Source: Haemophilus sp.
GTDB lineage: Bacteria > Pseudomonadota > Gammaproteobacteria > Enterobacterales > Pasteurellaceae
Assembly: GCA_019423005.1 (NCBI GenBank)
Contig: JAHZCF010000002.1
Coordinates: 1 to 7,545, forward strand
DNA length: 7,545 nucleotides
Reading direction: 5' to 3'
Positions 1 to 5,236 of this stretch are shown here, piece after piece. The notes under the pieces were generated by a model. It saw only the letters and a list, made by a program, of their open reading frames with translations. It was not told the DNA's origin and did no database searches. The first letter of the stretch is position 1. Each line of letters opens with the position of its first letter. The translations under genes were made by a program, and so were the position numbers.

Positions 1-15
1 TCTACTAAAAACTTT

Positions 16-55
16 CAAAAAAATTACCGCACTTTAAAACTAAAGTGCGGTAATT
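16..55 (-). terminator. Rho-independent terminator of the NRAMP-like gene, built from an inverted USS pair
   Basis: A perfect 15-bp stem (22-36 paired with 41-55) with a 4-nt loop (37-40) lies 12 bases past the stop codon of the NRAMP-like gene. Read on the minus strand, the stem runs into seven consecutive T residues (17-23), the signature of an intrinsic terminator. Both arms contain a complete 9-bp uptake signal. Paired inverted USS acting as terminators are well known in Haemophilus. On the plus strand the stem is followed only by mixed AT sequence, so the minus strand is the expected direction. Confidence 0.9.
26..51. repeat. Inverted pair of DNA uptake signal sequences (Hin-type USS)
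   Basis: The 9-mer ACCGCACTT is at 26-34 and AAGTGCGGT at 43-51. Reading outward on the minus strand from 26, the flank fits the extended consensus of a purine plus five A/T, six free bases, then a purine plus five A/T. The plus-strand copy fits it with one deviation. These sites mark DNA for preferential uptake by competent Pasteurellaceae. The core sequence is the Haemophilus/Aggregatibacter/Pasteurella variant, not the Actinobacillus pleuropneumoniae variant. Confidence 0.93.
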
Positions 56-67
56 ATCTCAATTATT

Positions 68-1336
68 TTAGTTTAACCAGCCAGCTTGTTGAGCGATAAA
101 TAATCCAGCAAAGGCTGTTAAGTAGAATAAACCGATAAGGGATAACCACAATAATCCGCCTTTTACACTGTGCTTCGCATGCTTAGTCAGAGATAAATTC
201 AACCAAGCAAAGATTGGTGCAGAAACAAATGAAGCAATCATCGCGAATTTCAGCATTGGGCCTACTGCATTATTAAAGTAGAAAATAATCGCTAAACCAG
301 ATAACGCCGCAAAAATCATACCGATATTAAGAATTCTCACAGAGCTTTCTTGTTTACCGAATAAGATACGCAAAGATTCAACATTAGTACGAGAATAACC
401 ATCAATTACTGTAATTGTTGTACCAAACATACACATGAACGCAATGACTGCAATTAATAAGCGAGACCATTCACCGATAGTACTTGCATACATATTGATA
501 AGTTGTGCGATATATTTTCCGCCAACCATCTCGACGGTTTCAGGAGAACCATATTGCACCAATGCACCAAGCGCTAAAAATACGACAGCTAAAATTGCTG
601 TACCGATATAACCCACGTTGAAGTCAAATAAACCATCTTCATAAGATACTTTCGTTAGACGACGTTTTGCCACCACCCACATAGAGTTAACAGCAGAAAT
701 TTCAATTGGTGCAGGCATCCAGCCCATTAAGGCCACTAAAAACGCTAATTTACTTAATTCCCATGGAGAAGGCGCTACAAAATCAGGTGTGGCTACGCCA
801 TGGATACCATTACGCATAAAAGCAATCACGACAGCGCTCACGGTTGTTACCGTTAAAGCAATCATGATGATTTTCGATAAACTATCTAATAAACGGTATT
901 TCCCTAACAATAAAATGCCGGTTGTTACAAGAATCACTAATGAACTCAATACTGGCATCGGTAGTGGGATTGGCGTAATGAACGTTAAAATTGCTGCTGT
1001 TAATAACCCTACTGCCGCAGTATTAATCACTGTCGCAAAAATGTTTAAAGCTAAGAATAACCAAAGATAGAATTTCCCTTTTTGACGGTAACCTTCTAAC
1101 AAGGTATTACCGGTATCTAGAGTATATTGAACACCGAAACGGAAGAAAGGATATTTAAATAAGTTAGCAAGAATAACAATACTCACTAATTCCCAACCAT
1201 AGATCGCACCAGCTTGGGTGGATGCAATAATATGCGAACCGCCAACAGCTGCAGATGCCATCACGATTCCAGGACCTAAAGCAGAGAATTTACTCGCCCA
1301 TGTTGATTTTTCTACTGGAGTTGAAACTTCACTCAT
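68..1336 (-). CDS. NRAMP-fold inner-membrane transporter, non-canonical (lacks the metal-binding motifs)
   Basis: This 422-residue, strongly hydrophobic protein has about eleven membrane segments, as expected for the NRAMP/SLC11 (APC superfamily) fold. The opening GPGIVMASAAVGGSH (residues 21-35) aligns with the first-helix region of MntH, but the metal-binding DPGN of true Mn/Fe transporters is replaced by VGGS. The sixth-helix motif reads MPAPIE (207-212) instead of MPH. The substrate is therefore unlikely to be handled as in MntH. From memory, this resembles the YcsG-like branch often found beside 5-oxoprolinase (pxp) genes, but no pxp gene is in this window. The start has a good ribosome site (AAGAGAA, 1343-1349, six bases upstream). 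The gene appears to be a single transcription unit with its own promoter and terminator. The NRAMP fold is secure; the substrate is unknown. Confidence 0.88.
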   Translation of the reverse strand: MSEVSTPVEKSTWASKFSALGPGIVMASAAVGGSHIIASTQAGAIYGWELVSIVILANLFKYPFFRFGVQYTLDTGNTLLEGYRQKGKFYLWLFLALNIFATVINTAAVGLLTAAILTFITPIPLPMPVLSSLVILVTTGILLLGKYRLLDSLSKIIMIALTVTTVSAVVIAFMRNGIHGVATPDFVAPSPWELSKLAFLVALMGWMPAPIEISAVNSMWVVAKRRLTKVSYEDGLFDFNVGYIGTAILAVVFLALGALVQYGSPETVEMVGGKYIAQLINMYASTIGEWSRLLIAVIAFMCMFGTTITVIDGYSRTNVESLRILFGKQESSVRILNIGMIFAALSGLAIIFYFNNAVGPMLKFAMIASFVSAPIFAWLNLSLTKHAKHSVKGGLLWLSLIGLFYLTAFAGLFIAQQAGWLN

Positions 1337-1380
1337 AAAATGTTCTCTTATAAATTAATCATAAATCGAAAAAGGTCTTA

Positions 1381-1409
1381 TTTATAATAGAATTTTATCC
1401 TTGAGTAAA
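1381..1409 (-). promoter_or_regulatory. Predicted sigma-70 promoter of the NRAMP-like gene
   Basis: On the minus strand, TTTACT (1404-1409, 4 of 6 to the -35 consensus) and TATAAA (1381-1386, 5 of 6 to the -10 consensus) are separated by 17 bases. Transcription would begin near 1374, giving a leader of roughly 38 bases that includes the ribosome site at 1343-1349. The region is so AT-rich that chance -10-like matches are common, so this is a moderate prediction. I see no recognisable operator over it. Confidence 0.4.
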
Positions 1410-1560
1410 GTAAATAAAATCCACTTAAAAGAACCAATTAAAAATAAAAATCTAATTATTTTTAAATTTCAGAATATAACTCTAAAACAAATAAATTTTC
1501 CCAGTATTCATACCAAAAAACGGATGTCTTTAAGTGAATAAAATTTTTTCAACAAAAAGA

Positions 1561-1569
1561 AAGTGCGGT
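1561..1569 (+). repeat. DNA uptake signal sequence (USS)
   Basis: This is a perfect AAGTGCGGT core. It is followed by c then AAAAAT, which fits the first AT-rich block of the extended consensus; the second block is T-rich but lacks the leading purine. It stands alone, with no inverted partner nearby, so it is not a terminator hairpin. It lies about 95 bases beyond the stop of the DUF6602-like gene. Confidence 0.9.
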
Positions 1570-1663
1570 CAAAAATAGTATTTTTTTCAATCAGTATCAG
1601 TACTTCATCAATTAGCAAGAATCGTTATCACTAGAATAATACATAAACAGCAACAAAAAAGGG

Positions 1664-2455
1664 CTATGATTGTTCTACTTCCTTTAATACTTTAATCAAA
1701 TATTCTCCATAATTAGGAGCTTTCAGCCTTAATTGATTTAAATATATGTTTAATATCAAAAACATTATAGTAAGTACATCATTCCCACAATCAATAGCTG
1801 AGTATTGTTCGAACGCCCCTTTTAATCCAGCAGGTTTCAGATTTTCGTTTGTTTTCAAAACCATGTATTTTTTTTCATAACAGAAAACAAAGTCAGGCAA
1901 TAAACTTTTATCTCTTTGGCCTATCTGATCATTTAATTTTTCTAAAAGAGTTTCTTTTTCCAATCCATCAAACCCAAAAATAATGCCTATATAATCATTA
2001 CATTTTTCGGTTGATGCTGTTAGCCCCTCACCTATGCCTAATTCTACAATAGGAGTAATGTCTAACATTGTTGAATCTCTTCTTTGAAGTTTCTTAATTG
2101 AAGCTATATTGTCCAAGCTTTTTAATAATTCATCAGTAGACAAGTTAGATTTAATTTCAATTAAGCCATAAATTGATTCACACGGGAATAAACTACTCTT
2201 ATGATTTTTTAATAAAACATTTGAATGAATTGCGTCATATACAACGATATCAATTTGTTTGCTCATATTGTCATTTAAATCAAAGACTTGACCAGTTCCC
2301 AACCCAAAACATTCAGGAAGAAAAGGACGCAATAAATTAGAAATAATTTCTTCTCTTACTTGCCCTTTTTCCCCTGAATGAGTGAATAAAGAACTCCTCT
2401 CAAATTGAGCCTTAATATCTGAATTAGCTATTCTTAACGCATCAACCAGTTTCAT
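1664..2455 (-). CDS. DUF6602-like protein with a PD-(D/E)xK nuclease-like residue pattern
   Basis: This soluble 263-residue protein has no signal peptide. The N-terminal half matches the pattern I associate with DUF6602: a basic/acidic helix (GQVREEII, 31-38), RPFLPECFGLGTGQV (43-57), SKQIDIVVYD (65-74) and FPCESIYGLIEIKSNLS (90-106). Glu35 or Glu36, Asp69, Glu100 and Lys102 are arranged as in the E...D...ExK active site of PD-(D/E)xK nucleases. The C-terminal half is not recognised; it has a hydrophobic helix (228-240). The gene begins 31 bp after aspS with a weak ribosome site and is probably co-transcribed with it. Its DNA is visibly AT-richer (two hand-counted 60-base lines at 25% GC, against 45% for an aspS line), and I saw no USS core inside it. 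Both suggest acquisition. Nuclease activity and a defence role are inferences; the native substrate is unknown. Confidence 0.75.
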   Translation of the reverse strand: MKLVDALRIANSDIKAQFERSSLFTHSGEKGQVREEIISNLLRPFLPECFGLGTGQVFDLNDNMSKQIDIVVYDAIHSNVLLKNHKSSLFPCESIYGLIEIKSNLSTDELLKSLDNIASIKKLQRRDSTMLDITPIVELGIGEGLTASTEKCNDYIGIIFGFDGLEKETLLEKLNDQIGQRDKSLLPDFVFCYEKKYMVLKTNENLKPAGLKGAFEQYSAIDCGNDVLTIMFLILNIYLNQLRLKAPNYGEYLIKVLKEVEQS

Positions 2456-2486
2456 ATAAACATAACCAAATAAAATTGTGTAATAT

Positions 2487-4259
2487 TTATTCTTTCTCCG
2501 CCTTCACTACAGAAATAGACAACTCAGCTAGCGCCTGCGGATTCGCAAAACTTGGCGCCTCTGTCATTAAACAAGCTGCTGCTGTTGTTTTCGGGAATGC
2601 AATCACATCACGGATATTTTCAGTGCCTGTTAAAAGCATGGTTAAACGGTCTAAACCAAATGCTAAACCTGCATGTGGCGGTGTACCAAATTTTAATGCA
2701 TCTAATAAGAAACCAAATTTTTCACGTTGTTCTTGTTCATTGATACCAAGAATGCGGAATACGGTTTGTTGCATTTTCGGATCGAAAATACGAACAGAAC
2801 CACCACCTACTTCATAGCCATTGATCACCATATCGTAAGCATTTGCTACCGCATCGGTTGGATTCGCTTCTAATTGTTCTGGCGTAAAATCTTTTGGTGA
2901 AGTGAATGGGTGATGCATTGCTGCAAGATTACCTTCATCGTCACGTTCAAACATTGGGAAATCAATTACCCAAAGTGGTTGCCATTCGTCTAAACGAGTT
3001 AAGCCAAGATCACGACCTAATTTCAAACGTAACGCACCCATTGCATCAGTGGTAGTTTGCCATTTGTCTGCGCCGAAGAATAAGATATCGCCAGTTTGAG
3101 CTTTCACACGTTCAGCTAACGCTTTCCATACATCTTCATTTAAGAATTTCGCAATCGGGCTTTGTACGCCTTCAAGGCCAGCATTGATATCGTTTACTTT
3201 CGCCCAAGCTAAACCTTTTGCACCGTAAATGCCAACAAATTGTGTATATTCATCAATTTGTTTACGCGTGATTTCAGTACCATTTGGTACACGAATGACT
3301 GCCACACGACCGTTTGGATTGTTTGCAGGCTCATTAAATACTTTAAATTCAACATCTTTAACGATATCCGCTACATCAACTAGTTCAAGTGGGTTACGCA
3401 AATCTGGTTTATCTGAACCAAAACGAGTCATTGCTTCTTGCCAAGTCATTTGCGGGAATTTACCTAAATCCACACCAATGATATTTTGCCATAAACCATG
3501 TACCATGCGTTCCATGATCTCACGTACTTCTGGTGCAGTTAAGAAAGAGGTTTCCACATCGATTTGAGTAAATTCAGGCTGACGATCTGCACGTAAATCT
3601 TCATCACGGAAACATTTCACGATTTGATAATAACGATCAAAACCAGACATCATTAAAAGCTGTTTGAAAAGCTGTGGTGATTGTGGCAATGCATAGAATT
3701 TGCCTTTATGTACACGGCTTGGCACTAAATAGTCACGCGCACCTTCTGGCGTTGCTTTGGTAAGCATTGGGGTTTCAATATCAAGGAAACCATTGTCATC
3801 CATAAAACGACGCACAAAACTGGTGATTTTTGCACGAGTTTTCAAACGTTGTGCCATTTCTGGACGACGTAAATCTAAATAACGGTATTTTAAACGTTGT
3901 TCTTCGGTGTTATTTTGGTTGAAGTCTAATGGTAAAACGTCAGAAGCGTTGTAGATGCGTAATTCTTTCGCTAACACTTCCACTTCGCCTGTCGCCATAT
4001 TTTTATTAATTTGATTGTCTGGACGCGCGATCACTTCACCTTTAATTTGAATACAAAATTCATTACGTAAGCCTGAAGCTGCAGTTAACGCTTCTTGATA
4101 TTTCGGGTCAAAACAAACTTGTACGACACCATCACGATCACGCATATCAATAAAAATTAAACCACCTAAATCGCGACGACGGTGAACCCAACCGCTTAAT
4201 GTTACTTCTTGTCCAATATGGTTGCGGTTTAATGCACCGCAATAATGTGTACGCATCAT
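2487..4259 (-). CDS. aspS: Aspartyl-tRNA synthetase
   Basis: This cytoplasmic class II synthetase charges tRNA-Asp with aspartate using ATP. The 590 residues equal the usual bacterial length. Domains in order are the N-terminal OB-fold anticodon-binding domain (about 1-105), the catalytic core opening with class II motif 1 around GFLDIETP (157-164), the aspartate-binding loop QSPQ (193-196), motif 2 with FRDED (217-221) and RQPEFTQID (226-234), the bacterial GAD insertion (about 285-420), and motif 3 with GLDR (535-538). The protein begins MMRTHYCG, while E. coli starts at the equivalent of the second Met; the ribosome-site spacing favours the first. A clear promoter lies upstream, divergent from cmoA. 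No intrinsic terminator follows the stop, so transcription probably continues into the DUF6602-like gene. Confidence 0.98.
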   Translation of the reverse strand: MMRTHYCGALNRNHIGQEVTLSGWVHRRRDLGGLIFIDMRDRDGVVQVCFDPKYQEALTAASGLRNEFCIQIKGEVIARPDNQINKNMATGEVEVLAKELRIYNASDVLPLDFNQNNTEEQRLKYRYLDLRRPEMAQRLKTRAKITSFVRRFMDDNGFLDIETPMLTKATPEGARDYLVPSRVHKGKFYALPQSPQLFKQLLMMSGFDRYYQIVKCFRDEDLRADRQPEFTQIDVETSFLTAPEVREIMERMVHGLWQNIIGVDLGKFPQMTWQEAMTRFGSDKPDLRNPLELVDVADIVKDVEFKVFNEPANNPNGRVAVIRVPNGTEITRKQIDEYTQFVGIYGAKGLAWAKVNDINAGLEGVQSPIAKFLNEDVWKALAERVKAQTGDILFFGADKWQTTTDAMGALRLKLGRDLGLTRLDEWQPLWVIDFPMFERDDEGNLAAMHHPFTSPKDFTPEQLEANPTDAVANAYDMVINGYEVGGGSVRIFDPKMQQTVFRILGINEQEQREKFGFLLDALKFGTPPHAGLAFGLDRLTMLLTGTENIRDVIAFPKTTAAACLMTEAPSFANPQALAELSISVVKAEKE

Positions 4260-4266
4260 TTCTATA

Positions 4267-4273
4267 TTCCTTT
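4267..4273 (-). promoter_or_regulatory. Ribosome binding site of aspS
   Basis: The minus-strand AAAGGAA contains AGGA at 4268-4271. It lies 8 bases before the first ATG (4257-4259) and 11 before the second. The spacing supports initiation at the first ATG, although the second is the position homologous to the E. coli start. Confidence 0.7.
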
Positions 4274-4305
4274 CATTTTTCTAAAAATGGATAATTAACA
4301 CGTTG

Positions 4306-4334
4306 ATTATACGGAAAAAGACATGCCTTTTAAA
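4306..4334 (-). promoter_or_regulatory. Predicted sigma-70 promoter of aspS
   Basis: A perfect -10 hexamer TATAAT lies on the minus strand at 4306-4311. A 4-of-6 -35 element, TTTAAA (4329-4334), sits 17 bases upstream. The start would fall near 4299, about 40 bases ahead of the aspS start codon. This promoter would also serve the DUF6602-like gene if, as it appears, nothing terminates transcription after aspS. Confidence 0.6.
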
Positions 4335-4352
4335 TTGAAAAGCGAAATTTAT

Positions 4353-4380
4353 TTGATCCTTTAAAAACTTTCACTAAAAT
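4353..4380 (+). promoter_or_regulatory. Candidate promoter of cmoA
   Basis: On the plus strand, TTGATC (4353-4358, 4 of 6) and TAAAAT (4375-4380, 5 of 6) are spaced by 16 bases. The leader would be about 57 bases. It lies back to back with the aspS promoter without overlapping it. Other AT-rich hexamers nearby, such as TATCTA at 4401-4406, have weaker -35 partners, so this is a tentative choice. Confidence 0.35.
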
Positions 4381-4381
4381 G

Positions 4382-4390
4382 ACCGCAGTT
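4382..4390 (-). repeat. Degenerate USS (one mismatch) in the aspS-cmoA promoter region
   Basis: On the minus strand the core reads AACTGCGGT, one base away from the perfect 9-mer. The following bases fit the extended consensus exactly: one free base, ATTTTA, six free bases (GTGAAA), then GTTTTT. The well-kept AT flank suggests a true USS that has lost one core base rather than a chance match. Confidence 0.55.
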
Positions 4391-4443
4391 TTTTGCATTT
4401 TATCTAACTAAATGCTCTTTCAAGACAACAATAGAACTCAAGA

Positions 4444-5169
4444 ATGATGAAAGATACAATTTTTGCCGCCCCGATTGAAAAACTGGGCGATTTTACTTTT
4501 GATGAAAGCGTGGCGGAAGTTTTCCCCGATATGATTCAACGCTCGATTCCGGGCTACTCCAACATTATCACCGCGATTGGTATGTTGGCTGAACGTTTTG
4601 TGACGGCTGACAGCCAAGTCTATGATTTAGGCTGTTCACGCGGTGCAGCAGCTCTTTCTATGCGACGTAATATTAAACAACCGAATGTGAAAATTATCGG
4701 TGTCGATAATTCTTTGCCAATGGTGGAACGCTGCCGTCAGCACGTTGCGGCTTATCATAGTGATGTACCCGTAGAAATTCTTTGCGATGATATTCGTCAA
4801 ATTGAAATTAAGAACGCCTCAATGGTAGTGCTCAACTTCACATTACAATTTTTACCACCGGAAGATCGTGTAGCCTTGCTCACCAAAATCTACCAAGGTT
4901 TAAACCCAAATGGTGTATTAGTGCTCTCTGAAAAATTCCGTTTTGAAGATGGAAAAGTGAATGAGTTGCTTATTGATCTCCACCACCAATTTAAACGTGC
5001 TAACGGTTACAGTGAGCTTGAAGTGAGCCAAAAACGCACCGCACTTGAAAATGTAATGCGTACTGACTCGATTAACATCCACAAAGAGCGGTTAAAAAAC
5101 ATCGGATTTTCACACGTCGAATTATGGTTCCAATGTTTTAATTTTGGCTCGATGATCGCGGTAAAATAA
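4444..5169 (+). CDS. cmoA: Carboxy-S-adenosyl-L-methionine synthase CmoA
   Basis: CmoA converts S-adenosylmethionine plus prephenate to carboxy-SAM and phenylpyruvate. CmoB then uses carboxy-SAM to make 5-carboxymethoxyuridine at tRNA position 34, widening wobble decoding. The 241-residue protein has a Rossmann methyltransferase fold: motif I VYDLGCSRGAA (59-69), the acidic GVDNS loop (86-90), DDIRQI (115-120), NASMVVLNFTLQFL (124-137) and LSEKF (161-165). The near-invariant FKRANGYSELE (183-193) and SQKR (195-198) follow; by offset to E. coli, Arg198 is the arginine I recall as contacting the carboxylate of carboxy-SAM. The start has only a weak ribosome site; a second ATG follows at once (4447). 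The gene diverges from aspS and converges on the GDYXXLXY gene, with a strong terminator 25 bases after the stop. No CmoB gene is in the window. Confidence 0.97.
   Translation: MMKDTIFAAPIEKLGDFTFDESVAEVFPDMIQRSIPGYSNIITAIGMLAERFVTADSQVYDLGCSRGAAALSMRRNIKQPNVKIIGVDNSLPMVERCRQHVAAYHSDVPVEILCDDIRQIEIKNASMVVLNFTLQFLPPEDRVALLTKIYQGLNPNGVLVLSEKFRFEDGKVNELLIDLHHQFKRANGYSELEVSQKRTALENVMRTDSINIHKERLKNIGFSHVELWFQCFNFGSMIAVK
5038..5046 (-). repeat. USS within cmoA
   Basis: ACCGCACTT is a perfect core in minus orientation. Read in the cmoA frame it encodes Thr-Ala-Leu (residues 199-201), directly after the functionally important KR pair. The AT-rich extension is only partly kept, as expected for a site constrained by coding. 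Confidence 0.88.
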
Positions 5170-5193
5170 TCATAACCCAATCAATAATCTAAA

Positions 5194-5224
5194 AAATAAG
5201 GGCGTATCAAATACGCCCTTATTT
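5194..5224. terminator. Bidirectional rho-independent terminator between cmoA and the GDYXXLXY gene
   Basis: A perfect 14-bp stem (5194-5207 with 5211-5224) with a 3-base loop has a GC-rich core (GGGCG/CGCCC). On the minus strand it ends in a run of six T residues (5191-5196), ideal for terminating the membrane-protein gene, whose stop codon lies 12 bases upstream. On the plus strand the U-rich 3' arm (TTATTT, 5219-5224) can serve cmoA. The convergent arrangement and location between the two stop codons make a shared terminator very likely. Confidence 0.9.
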
Positions 5225-5236
5225 GTCACCAATGCT

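Larger units (their letters stand above)
1337..1663. other. 327-bp AT-rich intergenic spacer without a gene
   Basis: The spacer separates the stop codon of the DUF6602-like gene from the start codon of the NRAMP-like gene, both on the minus strand. It holds the NRAMP leader and predicted promoter at the low-coordinate end and one perfect USS at 1561-1569. I found no coding frame, RNA gene or GC-rich hairpin in it. No convincing intrinsic terminator follows the DUF6602-like gene, so its 3' end may be rho-dependent or may read toward the NRAMP-like gene. Confidence 0.7.

Noticed and set aside
1571..1585. Palindrome AAAAATA-G-TATTTTT after the intergenic USS
   Set aside because: The stem is purely A-T with almost no loop, so it is unstable as a terminator. 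It is explained by the AT-rich extension of the USS.
1619..1637. Fur-box-like stretch (minus strand GATAACGAT...) upstream of the NRAMP-like gene
   Set aside because: By hand it matches only about 11 of 19 consensus positions, essentially one half-site, and lies some 210 bases upstream of the predicted promoter. It is too weak and too far away to call.
2476..3567. Open frames on the plus strand across aspS (for example 2476-2817 and 3229-3567)
   Set aside because: They are antisense to a confidently identified conserved gene and resemble no known protein. They are shadows of aspS codon usage.
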